Below are positions 1 through 6,125 of a stretch of 6,658 nucleotides of DNA, one piece after another (positions within the stretch are counted from its first letter, which is position 1; each line of letters begins with the position of its first letter). The DNA is taken from the NCBI GenBank assembly GCA_937858255.1, contig CALLZQ010000072.1, positions 1-6,658 of the forward strand, given 5' to 3'. The notes beneath the pieces are model-generated. The model was not told the DNA's origin, did not search any database, and saw nothing but the letters and a program-made list of their open reading frames with translations. The stretch is from an uncultured Tabrizicola sp. GTDB taxonomy: Bacteria > Pseudomonadota > Alphaproteobacteria > Rhodobacterales > Rhodobacteraceae. The translations under genes and the position numbers were made by a program.

Positions 1-1
1 C

Positions 2-139
2 GGGGCGGCCTTGTTGCTTGACCTCGCCAGCGGCAAGGCCGCACCCCTGACTGAAGGCGCCGCGCCAGAAGACGAGGTCGGGCCAGTCCCCGCGCTTGTA
101 CCGCTGGCCCACGCCTGGCTGGCCCGCGTCGGCCCCTGA
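2..139 (+). CDS. C-terminal end of an unidentified protein (5' truncated)
   Basis: This reading frame is open from the window edge to a TGA at 137-139 and gives 45 residues, ending PLAHAWLARVGP. The other two + frames hit stops within the first 50 bases (TGA at 19-21 and near 48). In the chosen frame nearly all third codon positions are G or C, as in the identified genes, which is why I treat it as the tail of a real gene. The minus strand is also free of stops here, so strand rests on codon bias alone. The tail is Ala/Leu/Pro-rich with a helical end and shows no motif I can assign. It lies 95 bases before the phosphatase gene, on the same strand. Whether it belongs to the polyol locus cannot be told. 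Confidence 0.55.
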   Translation, partial: GAALLLDLASGKAAPLTEGAAPEDEVGPVPALVPLAHAWLARVGP

Positions 140-152
140 GGCCGCCGGGCCC

Positions 153-172
153 GCCCCGCCGGACCGGGGGGC
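153..172 (+). terminator. GC-rich stem-loop after the first gene, weak terminator candidate
   Basis: Thirteen bases after the stop at 139, GCCCC (153-157) can pair with GGGGC (168-172). After a bulged G at 158, CCG (159-161) pairs with CGG (165-167), leaving a GAC loop. No T-run follows; the next bases are GCGCAGAGTGG. It is therefore not a textbook intrinsic terminator, and in DNA this GC-rich such a hairpin may arise by chance. Confidence 0.22.
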
Positions 173-182
173 GCAGAGTGGG

Positions 183-200
183 CTTGCCAAATACGGCAAG
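183..200. promoter_or_regulatory. Perfect 6+6 inverted repeat upstream of the phosphatase-regulator pair
   Basis: CTTGCC (183-188) and GGCAAG (195-200) are exact reverse complements around the AT-rich spacer AAATAC. The repeat stands in the only non-coding stretch ahead of the phosphatase and regulator genes, 35 bases before the likely phosphatase start. The geometry fits a dimeric repressor or activator site, possibly for autoregulation by the downstream SorC-type protein. A small RNA hairpin is the alternative. TTGCCA at 185-190 resembles a -35 box, but I find no convincing -10 box at the right distance. Confidence 0.35.
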
Positions 201-234
201 GAACGAAAAGCTGTGGGCGGCCAAAGAGTAGGAC

Positions 235-915
235 ATCACGCCCCAGCCGACCGAACTGGTCATTCTTGATCGTGACGGCGTCTTGATCGATTCCGAGGTG
301 ATCAGCGCCCAGATGCTGGTAACGGAATTGCATGCGCTGGGGGTCGATATTGATCTGCCCTATGTCAGCAAGCATTTTCTGGGCCGCAGCTATCCAACCG
401 TGATGCAGACCATCCGGCGCGATTTCGGCCTTGATCTGACCCCGGATTTCGAATTGCGCTACCGTGATCGTCTGCTGGAAGAATTCGAGCGCCGCCTGCG
501 CATCATGCCCGGGGTGGCCGAGGTGATCGGGCAGCTTGCCGTGCCCTGCTGTGTTGCCCCCTCTTCCAGCCCGCGCCGGGTGGAATTCTCGCTGGGCCTC
601 GTCGGCTTGTGGCAGAGGCTGGGGCCGGTGACTTTTACCGCCAGCCTTGTCGAGCGGGGCAAGCCCGCGCCCGATCTGTTTCTGCTGGTGGCCGCGCGAA
701 TGGGGGTAGCCCCGGAGCGTTGTCTGGTGGTCGAGGACAGCCTGACCGGGGTGCGGGCGGGCCTTGCGGCGGGCATGACGGTCTGGCGCTTTATCGGCGG
801 CAGCCATATGGGGCCAGACACGCCGGAAGAACCGGAGGATGCCCGCCCGCATCGCCGGTTTGCCTCTTTTACCGATTTCTTTCAGACTGCGCCCGAACTG
901 AGGAGACCTGCATGA
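235..915 (+). CDS. HAD-superfamily (subfamily IA) phosphatase, probable non-ATG start
   Basis: A haloacid-dehalogenase-like hydrolase of the phosphoglycolate phosphatase/beta-phosphoglucomutase group; these remove phosphate from small metabolites through an Asp-phosphate intermediate. Numbered from the ATC at 235 (226 residues), motif I is DRDGVLIDSE with nucleophile D12 and acid/base D14. A helical cap covers about residues 22-95, with GRSYPTV near 50-56. Motif II is the VAPSSSP segment (about 107-113), the motif III lysine is K143 in RGKPAPD, and motif IV is VVEDSLTG (E167, D168). The set is complete. The first ATG/GTG/TTG codon in frame is TTG 283, which would delete D12 and D14. An in-frame TAG at 229-231 limits upstream extension, leaving ATC 235, ACG 238, CTG 256 or ATT 262. 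ATC gives an N-terminus (Met)-T-P that looks natural. The end overlaps the regulator start by ATGA. Substrate is unknown; a sugar or polyol phosphate is an inference from context. Confidence 0.85.
   Translation: MTPQPTELVILDRDGVLIDSEVISAQMLVTELHALGVDIDLPYVSKHFLGRSYPTVMQTIRRDFGLDLTPDFELRYRDRLLEEFERRLRIMPGVAEVIGQLAVPCCVAPSSSPRRVEFSLGLVGLWQRLGPVTFTASLVERGKPAPDLFLLVAARMGVAPERCLVVEDSLTGVRAGLAAGMTVWRFIGGSHMGPDTPEEPEDARPHRRFASFTDFFQTAPELRRPA
901..906 (+). promoter_or_regulatory. Ribosome binding site of the SorC-type regulator
   Basis: AGGAGA lies five bases before ATG 912, inside the last codons of the phosphatase gene. The frame is open for about 300 bases further upstream, but that part overlaps the phosphatase in another frame and looks nothing like a regulator. 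This site therefore fixes the start at 912. Confidence 0.8.
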
Positions 916-1868
916 GCCGTGCCGAGATCGAGCCGACGCCGCTGGACGACGCCGCCCGGGCGGGGTGGATGTACTATGTCGCGGGGATGACGCAGGACCA
1001 GATCGCCGGTGAACTGGGGATCAGCCGGCAAAGGGCGCAGCGGCTGGTCAGCCGTGCCATTGCCGAGGGGTTGATCCATGTCCGCCTGAACCATCGGATC
1101 GGCGCCTGTCTGGATCTGGAGCGGGCACTGCGCGAGCGCTATGGGCTGTCGGTCTGCCGGGTGGCGCCGGGCCTTGGCCCGGGGGCTGATCCCTCGCGTG
1201 CCATCGCCGCCGCCGCCGCCGCCGAGCTTGAGCGGTTCCTGCGCATGCCCGAGCCGCTGGTCATCGCCTTTGGCACGGGACGGGCGCTGCGGGCGATGGC
1301 CGAGCAATTCACCCCGAACGATGCCCGCCAGCACCGTATCGTCTCGCTCTTGGGCAATATCGCCCCTGATGGTTCGGCCACGCTTTATGATGTGATCAGC
1401 CGCATCGCCGAAAAGCTGAACGCAACCTATTACCCGATGCCGGTGCCGGTGATTTCTGATACGGCGGAAGAGCGGGCCTTCTTCATGCGGCTACGCCCGG
1501 TGCGGACGGTGTTCGATCTGGCACAGCGCGCCGATGTCACCTTTGTCGGTGTGGGGCAGATGGGCGCCGATGCGCCGCTGGCGCTGGATGGATTCGTCTC
1601 GCCTGACGTGCTGGCCGAATTGCAGGCGCAGGGGGCGGCGGGCGAGATTGCCAGCTATGTCTACGACACCGAGGGCCATTATATCGACAGCCCGCGCAAT
1701 GCCTTGATCGGCGGGGTTCGCGTCGCACCGGGGCAAAGCCAGCCGGTGATCGGGGTCGCGGCGGGCCCCAGCAAAATCAAGGCGATCCGTGCCGCGCTGC
1801 TGGGCCGCATCCTCAACGGCCTTGTCACCGACGAGCCGACGGCGGCGGCGCTGCTGGCTGCTCAGTAG
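912..1868 (+). CDS. smoC: SorC/DeoR-family sugar-binding transcriptional regulator of the polyol locus
   Basis: A 318-residue protein of the usual SorC-family length. An N-terminal helix-turn-helix (about residues 26-50, MTQDQIAGELGISRQRAQRL) should bind DNA. Residues about 65-315 form the sugar-binding domain related to sugar-phosphate isomerases: VIAFGTGRAL (118-127) is the phosphosugar loop type, VGVGQMGAD lies at 212-220, GEIASYVYDTEG at 244-255, and the family C-terminus GVAAGPSKIKAIRAALLGR at 281-299 leads to LVTDEPTAAALL. The first four bases overlap the phosphatase stop (ATGA), implying translational coupling. It is followed by a 123-base regulatory gap and the transporter genes, so it most likely controls them in response to a polyol, ketose or sugar phosphate; SorC proteins can activate or repress. 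The symbol follows the name I recall for the equivalent Rhodobacter gene and is less certain than the family call. Confidence 0.93.
   Translation: MSRAEIEPTPLDDAARAGWMYYVAGMTQDQIAGELGISRQRAQRLVSRAIAEGLIHVRLNHRIGACLDLERALRERYGLSVCRVAPGLGPGADPSRAIAAAAAAELERFLRMPEPLVIAFGTGRALRAMAEQFTPNDARQHRIVSLLGNIAPDGSATLYDVISRIAEKLNATYYPMPVPVISDTAEERAFFMRLRPVRTVFDLAQRADVTFVGVGQMGADAPLALDGFVSPDVLAELQAQGAAGEIASYVYDTEGHYIDSPRNALIGGVRVAPGQSQPVIGVAAGPSKIKAIRAALLGRILNGLVTDEPTAAALLAAQ
1206..1223 (+). repeat. (GCC)6 triplet run coding for six alanines
   Basis: Six perfect GCC codons in a row encode alanines 99-104 of the regulator, in the helix after the linker region. Length changes would add or remove alanine without shifting the frame, so it is not a phase-variation switch. 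Confidence 0.9.
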
Positions 1869-1889
1869 TCTATTTCTCCGGGCCGATTT

Positions 1890-1902
1890 GCCGCATTGCG
1901 GC
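1890..1902 (+). terminator. Short stem-loop after the regulator gene, weak terminator candidate
   Basis: GCCGC (1890-1894) pairs perfectly with GCGGC (1898-1902) around ATT. Two G-T wobbles and a T-A pair could lengthen the stem to 1887-1905. It sits 21 bases after the regulator stop but is followed by purines (AAGAGGGGG), not a T-run, so termination would be weak. It could also be a protein site ahead of the promoter. Confidence 0.25.
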
Positions 1903-1914
1903 GGAAGAGGGGGC

Positions 1915-1943
1915 TTGACGACTCGCATCCCGGTATGAGTAAT
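1915..1943 (+). promoter_or_regulatory. Candidate sigma70-like promoter for the smo transporter operon
   Basis: TTGACG (1915-1920) matches the -35 consensus at five of six positions. After a 17-base spacer, AGTAAT (1938-1943) matches the -10 consensus at four of six. Transcription would start near 1950, leaving a leader of about 40 bases before smoE. The 123-base gap after the regulator is the expected place for the operon's main promoter. The weak -10 box would suit a promoter that needs an activator. Called by eye; no start site is known. Confidence 0.42.
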
Positions 1944-1975
1944 TGCCCACCAAGCGATGAAATGCTCATTCGCTT
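1935..1975. promoter_or_regulatory. Nested inverted repeats, candidate operator for the SorC-type regulator
   Basis: Two overlapping dyads lie over the -10 region and leader. Outer: ATGAGTAATT (1935-1944) against AAATGCTCAT (1960-1969), matching at 8 of 10 positions. Inner: AAGCGA (1952-1957) against TCGCTT (1970-1975), perfect over six with a 12-base spacer, and extendable if one bulged T is allowed. The position just upstream of the smoE ribosome site suits an operator, or an RNA hairpin affecting smoE translation. The link to the regulator is inferred from neighbourhood only. Confidence 0.38.
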
Positions 1976-1980
1976 CAAAG

Positions 1981-1986
1981 GGAGGA
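1981..1986 (+). promoter_or_regulatory. Strong ribosome binding site of smoE
   Basis: GGAGGA, in the context AAAGGGAGGAT, lies five bases before ATG 1992. It decides the start against an in-frame ATG at 1935, which would place 19 unrelated residues ahead of the signal peptide. It is the best ribosome site in the window, as expected for the abundant binding protein. Confidence 0.85.
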
Positions 1987-1991
1987 TACTC

Positions 1992-3296
1992 ATGAAGATG
2001 ACGCTTCGCGCGCTGCTTGGCGCGACGGTTTCGCTCACCCTCGCGCAGGGTGCCATGGCCGATACGATCACCATCGCCACCGTGAACAACGGCGACATGA
2101 TCCGCATGCAGGGCTATACCGAAGATTTCACCGCCAAGACCGGGCACACGGTCGAGTGGGTCACGCTGGAAGAGAACGTCCTGCGAGAGCGTGTCACGAC
2201 CGACATCACCACCAAGGGCGGTCAGTTCGACATCATGACCATCGGCATGTACGAAACGCCGATCTGGGGCAAGAACGGCTGGCTGGTGCCGCTGAGCGAT
2301 CTGTCGGCGGAATATGACGTGGCCGACATCCTGCCGGCGATGGCGGGCGGTCTGTCCTATGACGGCACCCTCTATGCCGCGCCGTTCTACGGCGAAAGCT
2401 CGATGATCATGTATCGCACCGACCTGATGGAAAAAGCCGGTCTGTCGATGCCCGAGGCCCCGACCTGGGAATTCATCCGCGAAGCTGCCGCCAAGATGAC
2501 CGACCGCGGCGCTGACATCAACGGCATCTGCCTGCGCGGCAAGGCCGGCTGGGGTGAGGGCGGCGCCTTCATCACCGCGATGTCGAACTCGTTCGGCGCC
2601 CGCTGGTTCGATGAGAACTGGAAGCCGACCTTCGACGGCGAAGCCTGGGCCAACACCCTGAACTTCTTCAAGGGCATGATGGACGAGTCCGGCCCGGCTG
2701 GCTACGCCACCAACGGCTTTAACGAAAACCTGTCGCTGTTCCAGCAGGGCAAGTGCGGCATGTGGATCGACGCGACCGTCGCCGCCTCGTTCGTGACCAA
2801 CCCCAAGGACTCGACCGTCGCTGACAAGGTCGGCTTTGCCCTGGCGCCCGACACCGGTCTGGGCAAGCGCTCGAACTGGCTCTGGGCCTGGGCTCTGGCG
2901 ATCCCGGCCGGCACCCAGAAAGAAGCTGCCGCCAAGCAGTTCATCGAATGGGCCACCTCGAAAGGCTATATCGAGATGGTTGCGGCGAAAGAAGGCTGGG
3001 CCAACGTTCCTCCGGGCGCGCGGACCTCGCTCTATGAGAACCCCGAGTACCAGAAAGTGCCGTTCGCCAAGATGACGCTGGACTCGATCCTGTCGGCCAA
3101 CCCGAATGCCCCGACCGTCGATCCGGTTCCCTATGTGGGCGTCCAGTTCGCCGCCATTCCTGAATTCGCCGGTATCGCCACCGACGTGAGCCAGGAGTTC
3201 TCGAACGCCTATGCCGGTCAGCAGACCGTTGAAGAGGCCCTTGCCAAGGCGCAGGCCATCGCCACCGAAGCCATGGAAGCGGCTGGCTACAACTAA
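1992..3296 (+). CDS. smoE: Periplasmic polyol (sorbitol/mannitol) ABC transporter binding protein
   Basis: A family 1 extracellular solute-binding protein (MalE type) of 434 residues that captures the hexitol in the periplasm and delivers it to SmoF/SmoG. The N-terminus MKMTLRALL followed by a hydrophobic stretch and AMA|DTITIA is a Sec signal peptide, with likely cleavage after A23. The mature protein shows the family pattern: TITIATVNNGD strand and loop, FDIMTIGMYETPIWGKNGWL (79-98), the hinge-region APFYGESSMIMYRTDL (130-145), and the Trp-rich SNWLWAWALAIPAG (294-307) that probably lines the sugar site. Only two cysteines remain after cleavage (C180, C255) and could form a disulfide. First gene of the transport operon; a 113-base gap with a strong stem-loop separates it from smoF, consistent with higher expression than the permeases. 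Polyol specificity rests on overall resemblance and on the smoS neighbour; mannitol, sorbitol and arabitol are all possible ligands. Confidence 0.95.
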   Translation: MKMTLRALLGATVSLTLAQGAMADTITIATVNNGDMIRMQGYTEDFTAKTGHTVEWVTLEENVLRERVTTDITTKGGQFDIMTIGMYETPIWGKNGWLVPLSDLSAEYDVADILPAMAGGLSYDGTLYAAPFYGESSMIMYRTDLMEKAGLSMPEAPTWEFIREAAAKMTDRGADINGICLRGKAGWGEGGAFITAMSNSFGARWFDENWKPTFDGEAWANTLNFFKGMMDESGPAGYATNGFNENLSLFQQGKCGMWIDATVAASFVTNPKDSTVADKVGFALAPDTGLGKRSNWLWAWALAIPAGTQKEAAAKQFIEWATSKGYIEMVAAKEGWANVPPGARTSLYENPEYQKVPFAKMTLDSILSANPNAPTVDPVPYVGVQFAAIPEFAGIATDVSQEFSNAYAGQQTVEEALAKAQAIATEAMEAAGYN

Positions 3297-3308
3297 GCCG
3301 CCATCCCC

Positions 3309-3336
3309 ACCAGAGGGCGCAGACGCGCCCTCTGGT
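3309..3336 (+). terminator. Perfect 12-bp stem-loop between smoE and smoF (attenuator or mRNA stabiliser)
   Basis: Bases 3309-3320 (ACCAGAGGGCGC) pair without mismatch with 3325-3336 around the loop AGAC, starting 12 bases after the smoE stop. What follows is only moderately T-rich (TTCCCATCACTTTTCCCC), so it is a leaky terminator at best. In binding-protein-dependent transport operons, structures here commonly protect the upstream message from 3' decay or reduce read-through, keeping the binding protein in excess. That role is inferred; the stem itself is plain in the sequence. Confidence 0.7.
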
Positions 3337-3365
3337 TCCCATCACTTTTCCCCTAAAATACGAGC

Positions 3366-3389
3366 TGCAAGGCACTGTGCATCTTGCAC
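3366..3389 (+). promoter_or_regulatory. Overlapping inverted repeats in the smoF leader
   Basis: TGCAAG (3366-3371) is the exact complement of CTTGCA (3383-3388); the stem can continue with GCA (3372-3374) and TGC (3378-3380). A competing dyad, GTGCA (3377-3381) with TGCAC (3385-3389), uses some of the same bases. The element ends seven bases before the smoF ribosome site (3396-3401), so it could tune smoF translation or serve as a protein site. No function is shown. Confidence 0.35.
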
Positions 3390-3395
3390 GGACAA

Positions 3396-3401
3396 GGGAG
3401 G
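3396..3401 (+). promoter_or_regulatory. Ribosome binding site of smoF
   Basis: GGGAGG lies eight bases before ATG 3410. It decides against a GTG at 3377 in the same frame, which has no such site and would add 11 polar residues with no family counterpart. Confidence 0.8.
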
Positions 3402-3409
3402 TTTGCCCA

Positions 3410-4276
3410 ATGGCCACGAAAGCTTCGCGCTCCGCAGCCAGACTGATGATGGCCCCGGCGGTCATCCTGCTTCTGGGATGGATGCTCGTGCCGCTCATCA
3501 TGACGCTCTGGTTTTCATTCCGCAATTACCTGCCGCTGAAGGGTGGCGATCTGGGATTTGCCGGATTTGACAATTTCATCCGCTTTGTCACCTCGACCTC
3601 GTTCTGGCCCGCCATCGGCGCGACCATGACAATCGTGGTCGGTGCGCTGGTCATCACCATTGTCTTTGGTGTGCTTCTGGCGCTGTTGCTGGATCAGCCG
3701 ATGTGGGGGCAGGGGATCGTCCGCATCCTCGTCATCGCCCCGTTCTTTGTGATGCCCACCGTTTCGGGCCTTGTGTGGAAGAACATGTTCCTGGACTCGG
3801 TCAACGGCCTCTTTGCCCAGATCGCCAAGATGTTCGGCGCAACGCCGGTCGAGTGGATCATCGACCAGCCCTTCCCCAGCCTGATCCTGATCGTGTCTTG
3901 GCAGTGGCTGCCCTTTGCCACCCTGATCCTGCTGACGGCAATCCAGAGCCTTGACAGCGAGCAGCTTGAGGCCGCCGAGATGGATGGCGCCCCGCCGCTC
4001 AAGCGGTTCTGGTACATCACCATCCCGCACCTCAGCCGCGCCATCACCGTGGTCTTGCTGATCGAGACGATCTTCATGCTCTCGATCTTTGCCGAGATCA
4101 AAATGACCACCGCGGGCGCCTTTGGCACCAAGACGCTGACCTACCTGATCTACCAGCGCGTGCTGGAAAGCCAGAATGTCGGCCTCGGCTCGGCGGGTGG
4201 TGTCTATACAATCATCCTTGCCAATATCGTTGCCATCTTCCTGATGCGCCTCGTCGGCAAGAATCTGGACGCGTGA
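3410..4276 (+). CDS. smoF: Polyol ABC transporter permease, MalF-type
   Basis: An inner-membrane permease of 288 residues, forming the translocation pore with SmoG. About six membrane segments can be seen: residues 14-36, 70-94, 103-123, 156-177, 210-230 and 262-283. The cytoplasmic EAA loop, which docks onto the ATPase, reads EQLEAAEMDGAPPLKRFWYI, starting at 184, with the conserved Gly at 193 and ending in TIP. The length is that of the short MalF-like permeases (binding-protein-dependent transport inner-membrane component family), without the large periplasmic loop of E. coli MalF. It follows smoE after a structured 113-base gap, and its stop overlaps the smoG ribosome site (GAGGGA, 4275-4280). 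Nothing looks damaged. Substrate assignment comes from the operon. Confidence 0.95.
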   Translation: MATKASRSAARLMMAPAVILLLGWMLVPLIMTLWFSFRNYLPLKGGDLGFAGFDNFIRFVTSTSFWPAIGATMTIVVGALVITIVFGVLLALLLDQPMWGQGIVRILVIAPFFVMPTVSGLVWKNMFLDSVNGLFAQIAKMFGATPVEWIIDQPFPSLILIVSWQWLPFATLILLTAIQSLDSEQLEAAEMDGAPPLKRFWYITIPHLSRAITVVLLIETIFMLSIFAEIKMTTAGAFGTKTLTYLIYQRVLESQNVGLGSAGGVYTIILANIVAIFLMRLVGKNLDA

Positions 4277-4285
4277 GGGACCATC

Positions 4286-5116
4286 ATGGCCCGTGCAGCC
4301 ACAAACCGCCGCAAGACGATCAACACCATCCTCGCCTGGTCCGTTGGCCTGCTGATCTTCTTTCCGATCCTCTGGACCATCCTGACCAGCTTCAAGACCG
4401 AGGGCGATGCCATCGCCTATCCGCCGAAGTTCCTGTTCTTTGACTGGACGCTGGAGAACTATTCCATCGTGCAAGAGCGCTCGAACTACATGCGCTATCT
4501 GTGGAACTCGGTGATCATCGCCGGCGGCTCGACGCTGCTGGGCATCATCATCGCCGTGCCGGCGGCGTGGTCGATGGCCTTTGTGCCCTCCAAGCGGACC
4601 AAGGACATCCTGATGTGGATGCTGTCGACCAAGATGCTGCCGGCAGTGGGCGTGCTTTATCCGATCTATCTGATGTTCATCAAACTAGGGCTGCTCGATA
4701 CCCGCCTTGGTCTTGTGATCGTTCTGATGCTGATCAACCTGCCGATCATCGTCTGGATGCTCTACACCTATTTCAAGGAAATCCCGGCAGAGATCCTTGA
4801 GGCCGCGCGGATGGATGGCGCCTCGCTCAAATCCGAACTGCTCTATGTGCTGACGCCGATGGCCATCCCGGGCATCGCCTCGACCATCCTGCTGAACATC
4901 ATCCTTGCCTGGAACGAGGCCTTCTGGACGCTGAACCTGACAGCGGCCAAGGCCGGGACGCTGACCGCCTTTATCGCCAGCTATTCCAGCCCCGAGGGCC
5001 TGTTCTACGCAAAGCTCAGCGCGGCCAGCACGATGGCTATCGCCCCGATCCTGATCCTTGGCTGGTTCAGCCAGAAGCAACTCGTCCGTGGCCTGACCTT
5101 TGGCGCGGTGAAGTGA
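4286..5116 (+). CDS. smoG: Polyol ABC transporter permease, MalG-type
   Basis: The second inner-membrane permease, 276 residues, partner of SmoF. Membrane segments lie at about 14-34, 73-97, 108-128, 141-161, 197-217 and 244-264. The EAA loop is [20 protein letters not shown] from residue 169, followed by LTPMAIPGI. The C-terminus [12 protein letters not shown] is the usual end of MalG-like permeases, where the tail contacts the ATPase dimer. The ATG follows the smoF stop by nine bases and has GAGGGA five bases upstream. The stop is followed after seven bases by smoK, so translation of smoF, smoG and smoK is probably coupled. No anomalies seen. Confidence 0.95.
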   Translation: MARAATNRRKTINTILAWSVGLLIFFPILWTILTSFKTEGDAIAYPPKFLFFDWTLENYSIVQERSNYMRYLWNSVIIAGGSTLLGIIIAVPAAWSMAFVPSKRTKDILMWMLSTKMLPAVGVLYPIYLMFIKLGLLDTRLGLVIVLMLINLPIIVWMLYTYFKEIPAEILEAARMDGASLKSELLYVLTPMAIPGIASTILLNIILAWNEAFWTLNLTAAKAGTLTAFIASYSSPEGLFYAKLSAASTMAIAPILILGWFSQKQLVRGLTFGAVK

Positions 5117-5123
5117 GGAAATC

Positions 5124-6125
5124 ATGGGAAAAATTACCCTTCAATCCGTCCGCAAGTCCTTTGGCGATGTGCATGTCATTCCCGGCATCGACCTTGAGAT
5201 CAATGACGGTGAATTCGTTGTCTTCGTCGGTCCTTCGGGTTGCGGCAAATCCACCTTGCTGCGCCTGATCGCCGGGCTGGAAGATATTTCCGCCGGCTCT
5301 ATCGCGATCGACGGGCTGGACGCCACGCACCTCCCACCCGCCAAGCGCGGGCTTGCGATGGTGTTCCAGTCCTATGCCCTCTATCCGCATATGTCTGTCC
5401 GCAAGAACATCGCCTTTCCGCTGAAGATGGCCGGCATGGACCCGGCCGAGCAGGAGCGCCGCGTGACCCATGCGGCCAATATCCTGAACCTGACGAACTA
5501 TCTGGAACGGCGCCCCGGTCAGCTTTCGGGCGGGCAGCGCCAGCGGGTCGCCATCGGCCGGGCCATCGTGCGTGAACCTTCGGCCTTTCTGTTTGACGAG
5601 CCGCTGTCGAACCTCGACGCCGCGCTGCGCGTCAGCATGCGGCAGGAAATCAGCGAGCTTCACCAGTCGCTGAAGACCACGATGATCTATGTGACCCATG
5701 ATCAGGTCGAGGCGATGACCATGGCCGACAAGATTGTCGTGCTGAATGCCGGCCGGATCGAGCAGGTGGGCAGCCCGCTGACCCTGTACCACCAGCCCGA
5801 TAACGTGTTTGTCGCGGGCTTTATCGGCAGCCCCAAGATGAACCTGATTACCGGCCCGACTGCGGCGGCCCATGGCTGTCATACGCTGGGGATCCGGCCC
5901 GAGCATCTGGACATCCGCGCCGATGGCATCTGGGAGGGTCGGGTGGGACTGGCCGAACATCTGGGGTCGGATACCTTCCTCAAGGTCGATGCCGGGGCCC
6001 TCGGCACCCTGACAGTCCGGGCGACGGGCGAGGTTGGCCTGCGCCACGGCGATGTGGTCCGCCTTGCGCCGCAAGAGGGCCGGCTGCACCGCTTTGATCA
6101 GGACGGAAAGGCCATCCGCGGATGA
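5124..6125 (+). CDS. smoK: Polyol ABC transporter ATPase, MalK/UgpC-type
   Basis: The ATP-hydrolysing subunit, 333 residues, which works as a cytoplasmic dimer under SmoF/SmoG. All nucleotide-binding elements are present: Walker [10 protein letters not shown] (36-44), Q-loop Q82 in [11 protein letters not shown], signature LSGGQRQ (134-140), Walker B AFLFDEP (154-160) with catalytic E159, D-loop SNLDA (162-166) and switch histidine H192 in VTHDQ. From about residue 235 a MalK-type regulatory (TOBE/OB-fold) domain follows, with GSPKMN and the typical GIRPEHLDI (256-264). The protein is shorter than E. coli MalK (about 370 residues), as in polyol-type relatives. The ribosome site AGGAAA (5116-5121) overlaps the smoG stop. 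The stop overlaps the next gene by ATGA (6122-6125). Confidence 0.96.
   Translation: MGKITLQSVRKSFGDVHVIPGIDLEINDGEFVVFVGPSGCGKSTLLRLIAGLEDISAGSIAIDGLDATHLPPAKRGLAMVFQSYALYPHMSVRKNIAFPLKMAGMDPAEQERRVTHAANILNLTNYLERRPGQLSGGQRQRVAIGRAIVREPSAFLFDEPLSNLDAALRVSMRQEISELHQSLKTTMIYVTHDQVEAMTMADKIVVLNAGRIEQVGSPLTLYHQPDNVFVAGFIGSPKMNLITGPTAAAHGCHTLGIRPEHLDIRADGIWEGRVGLAEHLGSDTFLKVDAGALGTLTVRATGEVGLRHGDVVRLAPQEGRLHRFDQDGKAIRG

Noticed and set aside
609..911. Upstream extension of the regulator frame into the phosphatase gene
   Set aside because: The extra 101 residues are Gly/Ala/Arg-rich with no family match, whereas AGGAGA five bases before ATG 912 gives a regulator of normal length.
1206..1223. (GCC)6 run as a phase-variable repeat
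   Set aside because: It is a codon-sized repeat in frame, so slippage cannot switch the gene off. GCC is also a favoured alanine codon here.
1896..1991. Upstream extension of smoE from an earlier in-frame start
   Set aside because: It would bury the signal peptide behind 32 unrelated residues and run through the promoter/operator region. GGAGGA before ATG 1992 fits far better.
3354..3359. TAAAAT as the -10 box of an internal smoF promoter
   Set aside because: No acceptable -35 hexamer occurs 16-18 bases upstream; that position is inside the 3309-3336 stem.
3515..4474. Long open antisense frame of 319 codons opposite smoF and the start of smoG
   Set aside because: The + strand permeases have clear family motifs and start sites. 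The antisense product is a low-complexity Asp/Gly/His/Gln-rich protein, typical of the mirror frame of GC-rich genes.
3968..4823. Near-identical DNA segments around 3968-3991 and 4800-4823
   Set aside because: These encode the EAA loops of the two homologous permeases (EAA-MDGA). The similarity reflects shared protein function and ancestry, not a mobile or regulatory repeat.
5067..6089. Antisense frame of 340 codons opposite smoK
   Set aside because: It mirrors a complete ATPase gene with all catalytic motifs, and the antisense product shows no recognisable domain or ribosome site.
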